A stretch of DNA of 40,286 nt from Alphaproteobacteria bacterium SS10 (lineage in GTDB: Bacteria; Pseudomonadota; Alphaproteobacteria; TMED2), in assembly GCA_019192455.1 (NCBI GenBank), contig JAHCML010000003.1, forward strand, positions 13,717-54,002. Reading direction: 5' to 3'. The notes beneath the pieces are model-generated. The model ran no database searches and was not told the DNA's origin. It worked only from the letters and a program-made list of their open reading frames with translations. Below are positions 7,723 to 15,749 of the stretch, in pieces. The position numbers and the translations under genes were made by a program. Numbering within the stretch: position 1 is the stretch's first letter; each line of letters begins with the position of its first letter.

Positions 7723-8322
7723 ATGGCGCTTTTTAAACAAGATTTCGTTCGGTCAAAACGCTGGTGGATTGCCATCGGCATCCTGCTCTGTGCCACCTTC
7801 TATCCAACGGATCTTGAGGCGCATTACAGCGAGTCCCGCAATGGCCGGGACAACCATCTCGTTGTTGGGGTTGAGGAGTATGGGCGGCATCTGAACACCA
7901 TCATCCCAATCGTCATTGCCATTGCCCTTCGGGATGTCGGCGGCCTCAAGCAGGCAGCGGCAATCGTCTTCACTGGGATTGTCGCCTCCCACGGACCTAA
8001 GCGATTGTTGAATGATGTAGAAGTTATGGGCACCCGATTGGGTGAGCGGCCAAAATCATCCGATAGCCGCCATAACATGCCGTCAGGCCATTCAACACTC
8101 GCCAGTGCAGGCGCTTACTACACGGTCCGGCGATACTCGCATTGGCTTGGCCTCATAGTCTGGCCGGTTCTGTTCCTTACCATGTATGCGCGCTTCATGC
8201 TCGATGCCCACACCGTCTCCGCCACCATTGCGGGCGCGATGACGGGCATCTTGGTTGCGGCACTTTTCACCCGTCCAAGCTTCCGCTTCCGACGCCTTAT
8301 GGTGACGCTGTTGGCAAGATGA
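7723..8322 (+). CDS. PAP2-family phosphatase-like membrane protein
   Basis: This 199-residue polytopic inner-membrane protein carries PAP2 phosphatase signatures: GERP at about 107-110 (motif 1), PSGH at 120-123 (motif 2) and a motif-3-like ARFMLDAHTVSA (R157, H163). The essential motif-2 His and motif-3 Arg and His are present. The motif-1 Lys at the usual spacing and the motif-3 Asp are not, so activity may be altered. Relatives dephosphorylate lipid A, undecaprenyl pyrophosphate or phospholipids. With the upstream PmrA/CarR-like system, lipid A or another envelope lipid phosphate is a reasonable but unproven substrate. The ATG at 7723 has AAGGGGG before it; a GTG at 7678 in the same frame would add 15 residues and place the hairpin inside the gene. 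Confidence 0.8.
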   Translation: MALFKQDFVRSKRWWIAIGILLCATFYPTDLEAHYSESRNGRDNHLVVGVEEYGRHLNTIIPIVIAIALRDVGGLKQAAAIVFTGIVASHGPKRLLNDVEVMGTRLGERPKSSDSRHNMPSGHSTLASAGAYYTVRRYSHWLGLIVWPVLFLTMYARFMLDAHTVSATIAGAMTGILVAALFTRPSFRFRRLMVTLLAR

Positions 8323-8949
8323 TTATTGGGCGGCGAAGGTCAGGAGTAGGTTGTTCGCGGGCATTGCATCGGTTGCAACTTGGGTAAGGCCCGCCTTGGC
8401 TGCCATCTCCACGACCGCTTCTACCGATTTGTAGCCAATCGTCGGGTCGCTGGCGCGTAGTGAGCTGTCGAAGGCCCAATCACCGTCGGAGGCGTAGTCC
8501 GTCCCCCGCATAAACGGGCCATAGATGATGACCTGGCCCCGATCGTCCAAGGCTACCCGGGCACCCGTGAAGAAGTGGGTGACATAAGGCTCGGGGATGA
8601 GGTGGAGCAGATTGATGGTCAGTACCGCCTGCATGGTGCCGGGTGTGATTGGCCATGGGGCAGAGACATCGATCGTTACCGGTGCGGCCAGGTTCTTCAG
8701 GCCGCTCTCCCGGCGCCATGCTGCGATACTGTACAGCTGCGCCGGGTCCATGTCTGATGGCACCCATTCCAATGTTGGAAACGCCTCAGCGAAGGCAGCG
8801 GCATGCTGGCCCGTGCCGCTCGCCACTTCTAAGACACGCCCACGGTCAGGGAGCCTTGTCTGCAAAGTCTCGATAAGGGGAGCGGTGTTTCGGAGGGCGG
8901 CTGTGGCGGTTCGCCGACCATCACCCCCATCAACCATGCGCATGATCAT
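8323..8949 (-). CDS. DUF938 protein (class I SAM-dependent methyltransferase-like)
   Basis: This protein of about 208 residues has the Rossmann-like methyltransferase fold of the DUF938 family. VLEVASGTGQHAAAFA is the SAM-binding loop, WVPSDMDPAQL the second acidic strand, and an INLLHLIPE segment follows, as is typical of DUF938. The target is unknown. The start is one of three clustered ATGs (8949, 8943, 8937); the first lies 2 bases after the msrA stop, which suggests translational coupling to msrA. The gene meets the convergent PAP2 gene with no spacer: their stop codons at 8320-8322 and 8323-8325 abut. Confidence 0.85.
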   Translation of the reverse strand: MIMRMVDGGDGRRTATAALRNTAPLIETLQTRLPDRGRVLEVASGTGQHAAAFAEAFPTLEWVPSDMDPAQLYSIAAWRRESGLKNLAAPVTIDVSAPWPITPGTMQAVLTINLLHLIPEPYVTHFFTGARVALDDRGQVIIYGPFMRGTDYASDGDWAFDSSLRASDPTIGYKSVEAVVEMAAKAGLTQVATDAMPANNLLLTFAAQ

Positions 8950-8951
8950 GG

Positions 8952-9638
8952 TTAGTTGACGAAGGGGGCATCGGGACCCCACAGGGCCTTAACCCGTGCG
9001 TCACGTCCGCAGCCTTTACGGTAGCGTTTATAGGCCTGCGCCCGGGTGATTGGACCAAAGCGGGTCAGCACGATGGCGCTGCTCTTGTAGTAGTCCTGGT
9101 GGTAATCCTCAGCCACATAGAAGGTAGCGTCGGGCAGGATTGGGGTCACGATGGTTCGGCCCAGCTCTTCTTGCGCTGCCGCCTTGGCGGCCTGGGCCTT
9201 GGCGGCGTTGTCGCCGGTTGCAAAGATTGCCGTACGATAGCTTTCGCCGCGGTCACAGAATTGGCCACCGGCATCCGTTGGATCGATTGAGCGGAAGAAC
9301 AGGTCGTACAGTTCGCGTGGCTGTATCTGTGTGGGATCATAGATGATGCGCACGGCCTCATAATGCCCGGTACCGCCGCCGGTAACCTGCCGATAGGTTG
9401 GGTTCTCGGTTCGGCCGCCAATGTAACCGGACACTGCCTCAACCACGCCCTCGACGGATTCAAAATCCTTCTCAACGCACCAGAAGCAACCGCCGGCCAC
9501 GATGATCTCTTCAGTCTCGGCCGCCTGGCTTTGGTTGGTACCGATGGCCATGGCGAGCATGGCCAAGACGCCCACAAAGATAGAGCGGATTTGGCGATTC
9601 GTGGGGGTGGCCAGCGATAAGGGCATCATGGTTTCCAT
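8952..9638 (-). CDS. msrA: Peptide-methionine (S)-S-oxide reductase MsrA, exported form
   Basis: This 228-residue protein reduces methionine-S-sulfoxide in oxidised proteins. The catalytic Cys sits in GGCFWCVEKDFE, and the MsrA landmarks YIGG, TGHYEAV, FFRSIDPT and YHQDYY are present, with a possible resolving Cys in KGCGRD near the end. The N-terminus has a signal-peptide-like stretch (RSIFVGVLAMLAMAIG, then SQAAE), so the enzyme is probably periplasmic, where it would repair envelope proteins. The start is uncertain: ATGs at 9638, 9629 and 9626 are all plausible and all keep the signal peptide. The DUF938 gene follows after 2 bases. Confidence 0.93.
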   Translation of the reverse strand: METMMPLSLATPTNRQIRSIFVGVLAMLAMAIGTNQSQAAETEEIIVAGGCFWCVEKDFESVEGVVEAVSGYIGGRTENPTYRQVTGGGTGHYEAVRIIYDPTQIQPRELYDLFFRSIDPTDAGGQFCDRGESYRTAIFATGDNAAKAQAAKAAAQEELGRTIVTPILPDATFYVAEDYHQDYYKSSAIVLTRFGPITRAQAYKRYRKGCGRDARVKALWGPDAPFVN

Positions 9639-9738
9639 CCGGTTAGCGTCAAGATGTCGACCAAGGGCGGGCAGCAGCAATCTGCCAGTGGCCGATAACT
9701 GATGTTCGCCGGATTTTATTGCTTAAGCTACTGGTAAA

Positions 9739-9814
9739 TGGTGCCGCAGAGAGGACTTGAACCTCCGACCCCATCATTACGAATGACGTGCTCTACCAAC
9801 TGAGCTACTGCGGC
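9739..9814 (-). tRNA. tRNA-Thr (anticodon CGT)
   Basis: The minus strand reads a full cloverleaf. The acceptor stem GCCGCAG pairs with CTGCGGC; the D arm contains AGCTCAGTTGGTAGAGC, the anticodon loop TTCGTAA gives CGT (reads ACG, threonine), and the T arm contains GGTTCAAGTCC. A CCA end is encoded (9739-9741). The length is 76 bases. No integrase gene or duplicated 3' end lies nearby, so it does not look used as an attachment site. Confidence 0.97.
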
Positions 9815-9869
9815 ATCGCGGGTTTCGGGGCTTGGCGCCCCCACGCGAATGAGCGCGGAACATACAGCC

Positions 9870-11429
9870 TCAATTCGGCGTGATCAATTGCTTGTTCTCA
9901 TTCGCAAGGCCTATCAGGACGGCCGATCCGTCTTCCGCGACCTTAAGGACGGCAAATCGACCGGTTTGATAGAGCGGGGCGAGCCCTTCCTGGAAGAAAA
10001 AGCTGTCGATCCCGTACTCAACCCGGCCGCCGCGACCGAAGCCACCGCGCTGGGGATGATAGCGCAGCGTGATGCGATCAACCGCCCCTCGGGCGCGGTC
10101 GAGATTGACCGCACCATTCGAGGCCTGTTCGGAGCGGGCCAGCACAACCCCATCGGCATCGATATCAAGTTCAATACTGCCAATGCGAGGCTCAATATCC
10201 TGTGGTGGCAGGATGTCTTGTTGAAGCAGCAGGGTCATATAATCGCCCTGGATGATAGAGCGCGGATCAATTGGTGCTAAAGGCAGCAGCACTGTCTTGC
10301 CGGTGGCAATAACGTGCTCCCGGCTCGTCACAGCCTGGGTGGCCACAACCCCAACCAGAGCTAGCCCGACAAGCGCCCCAATGGCTGCTGGCCGCATTGG
10401 GTCGAGGGAGGCTCGCTCCACCGCCCTAGGCTTTGCGAACAGGTCGAACCAGGCAATCAGGGCAATTACGCCGATTACTGCCAGGATGACAGACTTCACC
10501 AGCAGCGTTTGATCAAGGCTGTAGTAGAAGCGAGCAATCGCCACGACCTCAAGCAAAGCCGCGATGATAAGTAGGCCGCGTGAGACGACGACATAGGCCA
10601 GGATCATCAACCCAAGTGCTGCGGCAGTTGTCAGTGGGCCAAGTATCATCAAGGCGAACACCGCGGCCATAACTGACCAGAGCTGCTGTTGCGTTAGGGC
10701 TGGCTTCATGCGGGCTAATGCAAGCCAAGCCATCCCCATCCAAGCAAGCTTTGTGGGCCAGCCAGCAAAAGGCTCAGCGCGGCCATATTGGATAACCAGA
10801 TCATTCAGTTGACCGCCGTCTACGCTTAGCATTAGAGCGCCAGCAGGCACCATAAGTAGCAAGCTCGCCGCTGCTGCGATCCGGACAGGTTTGTCACGCT
10901 GGCTAAGCATGGCCCATCCCCCGGCCACGATCGTTAAAACCATAAGAACGTCAAAGCCGTAAGGTGCCTGAAGCTCTTCCAAAGCAACAGCTGCTGCAAT
11001 GCCGGTCATGATCGTGGAGAGGAAGGCCAATGCGGCGCTAGGGTGCTTGGCCACCAGCAATGCCGTGACAGCAAGGCAAACCGGTAGAGCCCCGAGCCCG
11101 TTCTCGATGCCGATCACGGCCCCTGCTGCGGCAAGTCCTTGGCCACTCAAGCATAAGAGGAGGCTTGCCTGTTCGCGAAAAATGCTGGCTTTGCCGGGGC
11201 CAATCACAAGGCCGCCCACTAGGCTAGCGAGGCCGAGTATTGCTATTGGCCAGCCATAATCACGGAGGTCGAGCAGGTGCATCAGCGCGAGGCCGGTGCC
11301 AATGCCAAACATGGTGGTGATCCAGGCGCCAAGGCCAATCCAGGCCTTCACGAACCAGGGGGTGTCATCCTGTTCATGATCGTTGGCCTCACGCTTGGCG
11401 GCTATCGCTTGGGTGTCAGTGGCGGTCAT
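9870..11429 (-). CDS. DUF4401 / GDYXXLXY-domain fusion membrane protein
   Basis: This protein of about 519 residues joins a polytopic membrane region of about ten or more helices (residues 30-370, DUF4401-like) to a C-terminal GDYXXLXY domain. The signature GDYMTLLL starts at about residue 395, followed by mostly beta sequence outside the membrane. In many bacteria these are two genes next to a DUF2157 gene; here they are fused. The ATG at 11429 overlaps the DUF2157 stop as ATGA and has GGAGG before it, so the two genes are translationally coupled. An in-frame ATG 39 bases upstream is inside the DUF2157 gene and less likely. Function is unknown for the family. Confidence 0.85.
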   Translation of the reverse strand: MTATDTQAIAAKREANDHEQDDTPWFVKAWIGLGAWITTMFGIGTGLALMHLLDLRDYGWPIAILGLASLVGGLVIGPGKASIFREQASLLLCLSGQGLAAAGAVIGIENGLGALPVCLAVTALLVAKHPSAALAFLSTIMTGIAAAVALEELQAPYGFDVLMVLTIVAGGWAMLSQRDKPVRIAAAASLLLMVPAGALMLSVDGGQLNDLVIQYGRAEPFAGWPTKLAWMGMAWLALARMKPALTQQQLWSVMAAVFALMILGPLTTAAALGLMILAYVVVSRGLLIIAALLEVVAIARFYYSLDQTLLVKSVILAVIGVIALIAWFDLFAKPRAVERASLDPMRPAAIGALVGLALVGVVATQAVTSREHVIATGKTVLLPLAPIDPRSIIQGDYMTLLLQQDILPPQDIEPRIGSIELDIDADGVVLARSEQASNGAVNLDRARGAVDRITLRYHPQRGGFGRGGRVEYGIDSFFFQEGLAPLYQTGRFAVLKVAEDGSAVLIGLANENKQLITPN

Positions 11430-12415
11430 TCTGTGGCCTCCTGACTGATGCCCTTCATTTGTGCCCATTGCCGCTTAACCCAGGTGGCGTAGGCGACAAC
11501 CAGGCCCAGACCACAAAGCGTCATCACGATCAGGCGCGGCAGGATCTCATCAACACCACCAAGGCTGTCATCGAAGATCAGTCGGGCCGCCAACATGCCA
11601 GTGGCAAGGGCCAGGGTTGCACCGCCAAGGCTAGCGATCGCGAAGTTGTGGCGGCGGCGGAAGAACAGGGCAAAGACAATCCCCAGCCCAATAAAGCTTC
11701 CGGCACCAATCCAGGCAGCGGCGCTATCCCCATGGTCCCGGAATGACCAGATCAAACCTAGTGTCACGGTGCCTAGATAGCCGAGGGCCGAGAGCGCCAT
11801 CAGGCAGGCCAGCCAAAGCGGCGCCTTCGGCCAGAAGGGGATGAATCTGGGGGCATGGACCGTGGTGAAGAAGATGGCCGCCCCGATCAGGCCAATAATG
11901 GTCAACGCGCCTTCACGGCTAACCCAATCCAATGGTATCGCGTACTGGCCCGCGAAGATGGTCGCTGCAACATGGGCAATAACCAGCCAGATCAACCAAT
12001 GGGCCGGATGCCGCGCGATCAGCACAAAAGGCAGGCTGAGCGCTGCCCAGGCGGCGAAGAGCTGCCAAGCATCGGCGCCGGTTTGATAAATCTGGCCAAT
12101 CACGGCGAATAAGGTGCCGGTTAGGACGGTGGCGACCATGGCGCCGATATGGCCGGCCAGATCACCGGCGGGTCTGAAAATAAAGATGCCAACACCGAGG
12201 GTAATACCGGTGCCAATCACGCCCAGCTTGGTCATGGGCGCCATCGCGGCCCAGTTGAAAGCAAAGAAGAAAACAACCGCCGCCAGCAGATGGCCAACCG
12301 CGATGGCCAGCAGCGCGCGACCGGCCCAGGCTGGGGCGATGATGCCGTCGCGCCGTGCTTGCCAGGCCTCCAGGGTGCTGGGTTCGTTAGCGTCTATGGT
12401 GGTGCTGTCACTCAT
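11426..12415 (-). CDS. DUF2157 membrane protein
   Basis: This 329-residue inner-membrane protein has a soluble N-terminal stretch (WQARRDGIIAPAW, typical of DUF2157) and then about nine hydrophobic helices. It is the first gene of a two-gene operon with the DUF4401-GDYXXLXY protein, as in many proteobacteria, and the two probably form one membrane complex. There are no catalytic motifs that I recognise. The last residues are QEATE, with a four-base ATGA overlap into the next gene. Confidence 0.85.
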   Translation of the reverse strand: MSDSTTIDANEPSTLEAWQARRDGIIAPAWAGRALLAIAVGHLLAAVVFFFAFNWAAMAPMTKLGVIGTGITLGVGIFIFRPAGDLAGHIGAMVATVLTGTLFAVIGQIYQTGADAWQLFAAWAALSLPFVLIARHPAHWLIWLVIAHVAATIFAGQYAIPLDWVSREGALTIIGLIGAAIFFTTVHAPRFIPFWPKAPLWLACLMALSALGYLGTVTLGLIWSFRDHGDSAAAWIGAGSFIGLGIVFALFFRRRHNFAIASLGGATLALATGMLAARLIFDDSLGGVDEILPRLIVMTLCGLGLVVAYATWVKRQWAQMKGISQEATE

Positions 12416-12487
12416 GCTCGCACTGTGAGTGATGTGGCGATGCCTTGGCTACCGGGCTGGTGCAAGTGCCGCTCACCCTCTGTCGCC

Positions 12488-13990
12488 TCAGGCCGCTGGC
12501 TTCGGCTGCGCAGCGGCATCCCCGTTGGCATCATCTGCCTGTTTCTCATCAGCGTCTGACGCGCCATCCTTCTCACCTTTGCCATCAACCTCCTGATAGG
12601 GGGCATCAATGGTTGGTGGTTGGCTGGCGGCATCGGCGATGGCCTTCTGGGCTGGCGGTGCGATGCTGATGGTGTTGGTGCCTGCGGGTGCCGGAACCAA
12701 CCAAGCCAGTACGTCAAAGCGGGCCGTATCCTTTGAAAACGGGGTCCAGTTTGATTGGGTGGCACCGGTCTCAACGGAGACCCAGGTTGGCGCAGGCGTG
12801 GCCTTGCCCGCCTGATCCAGCCAAGCCGTCGCGGCCACGGTGTCGCTGGCCTCTTTCAGCTCAAGATCGGCGAGCAAGCGCATGGCGCGCACGCCGCCAT
12901 TCTGTTCCAGTGCGGCGAGGAGTAGGCGTCGCGCCTCTTCCCACTCGGCATTCTCGAGCAGGACCGGGACGAGGGCCAGCTTGTCTTCAACGGTCGTTCC
13001 AGCGCAGAGACGGCGCATCCAGCGCAGCTTGCCTTCCGCATCATCACAGGGGGACAGGCCAACCCAGCTAGTGGCCAGTTCCGGGTGCGGGTTCTGTGCC
13101 CAGGCCCGGTCCAGGATATTGCGCGCCTTGCGAAGCTTGCCGCCATCGGCATGGAATTTGGCAAGGCGGGTAACCGCGGGGGCAAAGCTTGGCTGCAGCT
13201 TCACCGCCTTCTCGGCATAGTTCCGGGCATCGCGCAGATGCTCCTTCGCCTCGGCTGCCATACTGCGCGCAAGATAGATGGCCGCTTTGCGCTGCTTGGC
13301 GGTGTCGGCATCGATCAGGCCGACGCGCCGCATCTGATCGGCAAGGCCAAGGCCGCGATCATAATCCTCGGCCAGCATCTCAAGATCGAAAAGGGTTTCA
13401 ACGACCCAAGGGCTTGATGGCTCAAGCCGGAATGCCTCGCGGGCTAGGCGCAGCGCTTCTCGGTTCACCTGGCCAGTGCTGTCCTGGCGACCCTCGGTGC
13501 GCAGCTCATGGGTTAGCAGGCCACGAATGCCGAAGAAGGCCAGTTCAGGCTGGTCCAACATGGCGCGGAAGCTGTCCCGAGCATTCTCGGTATCACCGGA
13601 CAGGTGCGCCGCCTGGGCCGATAGCAGCATGGTGAGCGGCGCATCATCCAAGAGCTTGCGCGCCTTGGCGGATAGCTTAACCGCCATGGCGCCATCACCG
13701 GCGGCAACGGCGATCAGACCTTTCGTTAGGGCCTCATAACCGCGGCTGCGCTTTTTGATCCCCCGGCCAATGCCCCAGCGGGATGGCCAATCAAGCAGGT
13801 TGCGGTAGAGGTGATAGATGATGGCAATCGCGCCGATACCAACCAGCGCCATTAGGGCGACGATCGGGGTGTCGGCACTGACGATATAGCCTTGCCAATC
13901 AAGGGTCAGGGTGCCTGGGTTTTCAATCAACCAGTAGCCAATGGCCAGGATGATCGCGATTTTGATCGCATAGCTGAGGATCTTGATCAT
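12488..13990 (-). CDS. hemY: HemY-like heme-biosynthesis-associated TPR membrane protein
   Basis: This 500-residue protein matches the proteobacterial HemY N-terminal family. Two N-terminal membrane helices (about 5-22 and 42-62) enclose a short loop with NPGTLTLDWQGY, followed by a TPR-like helical region (about 100-400) and an Ala/Asp/Lys-rich, probably disordered tail with KPAA at the end. The family sits next to hemC, hemD or hemX but its biochemical role is unsettled; it is not the Bacillus HemY oxidase. It is the last gene of the hemD-mitofilin-hemY row and overlaps the mitofilin stop by 4 bases. Confidence 0.88.
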   Translation of the reverse strand: MIKILSYAIKIAIILAIGYWLIENPGTLTLDWQGYIVSADTPIVALMALVGIGAIAIIYHLYRNLLDWPSRWGIGRGIKKRSRGYEALTKGLIAVAAGDGAMAVKLSAKARKLLDDAPLTMLLSAQAAHLSGDTENARDSFRAMLDQPELAFFGIRGLLTHELRTEGRQDSTGQVNREALRLAREAFRLEPSSPWVVETLFDLEMLAEDYDRGLGLADQMRRVGLIDADTAKQRKAAIYLARSMAAEAKEHLRDARNYAEKAVKLQPSFAPAVTRLAKFHADGGKLRKARNILDRAWAQNPHPELATSWVGLSPCDDAEGKLRWMRRLCAGTTVEDKLALVPVLLENAEWEEARRLLLAALEQNGGVRAMRLLADLELKEASDTVAATAWLDQAGKATPAPTWVSVETGATQSNWTPFSKDTARFDVLAWLVPAPAGTNTISIAPPAQKAIADAASQPPTIDAPYQEVDGKGEKDGASDADEKQADDANGDAAAQPKPAA

Positions 13991-15564
13991 CGGCCAGCAC
14001 CCTCGGCTAGGGCTAGATCAGTGGCGCGGGACAGAATAATCCTGCTCGCCTCTTCAACATCTAGCCGGGCCTCTGCCTCACCACGCCAGGTGGCCAGGGC
14101 TTCGGTTGCCGGTGTTGGCAGGCGACCAACCAAATCCAGGGCGGCGCGAACATTACCGGCGCGCAGGCTATCCTCAGCTCGCGCTAGCAAAGCGGCGGGG
14201 TCATCCCCCTCCACCTGGCCAGGGGCGCGGCGGACGGTAACCAGCCCTTGCAGCTGGCCCAAGGTACGGTCGAGTAGGGAGGCATCCTCATCCATATGGA
14301 TCGCTTTCAGCGCGGCACCGGCATTATCGGCGAGGCTGTCGGCAAGTTGTTGTGCCGTTGGAACGCCGCTATTGGCATGGGCCTCAAGCGTGGTGATGGC
14401 CCCACCAATTGCCGGGTCCGATGGGCCCAGGCGGATCAGGGCGGATAACTCAGCCGGGAAGGGGGATGAGCCGCGAACCGCGCTCAACAACGTACCGGCA
14501 GCCAGCACGGTATTGACCTGGCGTGCTGGAACACCCGCCTGGTCCGTCGCTTCAAGGGCATCGAGGCGGTCATTCAGATCCTGGATGTTGCTGGCTAGGG
14601 GCTCCAAATCACGGCCAATATCGCGGCGGAGGCGTTCGATAGCCTGCGGGTTCGCGGTGGGCGCAGTGCTGGTTACACCAGTACCACTGCTTGCCACACC
14701 CTGGGCTAGGCTTTGCTCCAGCTGCTGGATGTCTTGATCAATACGGGCGATCACCTGTTGAAGCTGCTCAACCTGTACCCCCTCGCCACGACCAGACAGG
14801 CGGATCACATCTTGGGTCAGCTCGGTTAGGGCGGTGTCCATACTGTTTAGGCGGTCACTCGGATTCCCGCCCGGTGCCGGTTTTTGCCATAGGCTGTAGA
14901 GATCGTTGACCCATAGGGGTTGGGTCGCAATCGCGCCCAGCGCCGCAAAACTCATCAGTACGGCAAGGCTCGCACGTTTCGAGCCGACAACCCGAACTTT
15001 CGCTGGTGCTGCTGTGTTGCTGGTTGATGCCGTGCTGGCCGTTCCAGAACCGTCCGCTGGGCGTGCCGCTGTTTCGCCCCGGCTGGCGGCGGCACGCTCT
15101 TTCACCTCACGTGCGCGATCGATGGCCGATGGGTTCTGCTCATCCGCTGCTTGGCGTGCCTTCGCCGGGTCATCGTCTTTAGCCGGGCTAGCGTCTTTCG
15201 ATGACGCTTTGGTGTCCGTCTTTGCCGCTGCGTCAGTTTTATCGGAGCTGCTTGCGGTCTTATCTGTCGTGCTTACAGCCGCGCTGGCGGTCTTTGTTTT
15301 CTTGGCCGTATCAGCTGCTTCATCTGGCGCTGTGGAGGCGAGCAAATCGGCGGGCAGTTCAATCTCAAGCTTGGTTGCACCGGCGGCAATCTCTTCATGC
15401 CGGTTGGCTGGGATTGCCTGACGCTTCTTCCAGCCCTGAACCGTTGTGACAGGTATTTTGAGCTTGGTTGCCATGGGGCGAATGCCGCCGAATAGCTTGA
15501 TTAGCTGCTCGGTCGCTGATGGATCAGATTTGATCCCGCTGCCGGTTTCCGATGTGCTGGTCAT
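13987..15564 (-). CDS. Mitofilin-like (COG4223) inner-membrane protein with N-terminal carph-isopro domain
   Basis: This protein of about 525 residues is the alphaproteobacterial relative of mitochondrial Mic60/mitofilin, a membrane-shaping protein. From the ATG at 15564 it shows a helix-turn-helix-like carph-isopro segment (about 22-62, with KLFGGIRPMATKLKIPVTTV and the WKKR that follows). Next come a long Ala/Lys/Asp/Thr-rich low-complexity linker (about 75-190), one membrane helix (about 198-218), coiled coil (about 245-335) and a C-terminal helical mitofilin domain ending LALAEGAGR. An in-frame ATG at 15699 would add 45 atypical residues. Its place between hemD and hemY is the classical alphaproteobacterial synteny and supports the call. 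Confidence 0.85.
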   Translation of the reverse strand: MTSTSETGSGIKSDPSATEQLIKLFGGIRPMATKLKIPVTTVQGWKKRQAIPANRHEEIAAGATKLEIELPADLLASTAPDEAADTAKKTKTASAAVSTTDKTASSSDKTDAAAKTDTKASSKDASPAKDDDPAKARQAADEQNPSAIDRAREVKERAAASRGETAARPADGSGTASTASTSNTAAPAKVRVVGSKRASLAVLMSFAALGAIATQPLWVNDLYSLWQKPAPGGNPSDRLNSMDTALTELTQDVIRLSGRGEGVQVEQLQQVIARIDQDIQQLEQSLAQGVASSGTGVTSTAPTANPQAIERLRRDIGRDLEPLASNIQDLNDRLDALEATDQAGVPARQVNTVLAAGTLLSAVRGSSPFPAELSALIRLGPSDPAIGGAITTLEAHANSGVPTAQQLADSLADNAGAALKAIHMDEDASLLDRTLGQLQGLVTVRRAPGQVEGDDPAALLARAEDSLRAGNVRAALDLVGRLPTPATEALATWRGEAEARLDVEEASRIILSRATDLALAEGAGR

Positions 15565-15749
15565 GGGCGTGTTCCAGTTGTTGGTCCCTGATAGGGCCAA
15601 TTTGTATGCTTGATTTGCCGCTGTATTGGCGAGAGCTCGCCTAAAGCACCCGTACCTTACACGCGGGTTTGTGCAGGTACAAACAATTGAGTCAGCCAAT
15701 TTTGGACATCGTCCACCAGGATTGGGGACGGCGTACGCAGGCCTTGTTG

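Noticed and set aside
9739-9814. tRNA-Thr as an integration site for a mobile element
   Set aside because: No integrase, no duplicated tRNA 3' end and no shift in gene character on either side.
9849-10280. 143-codon plus-strand frame after the tRNA
   Set aside because: It overlaps the conserved GDYXXLXY domain on the other strand and has no recognisable motif.
13892-14737. 281-codon open frame antisense to the mitofilin-like gene
   Set aside because: The translation is Ser/Arg/Ala-rich, typical of a shadow frame in GC-rich DNA, and the opposite strand carries the syntenic gene.
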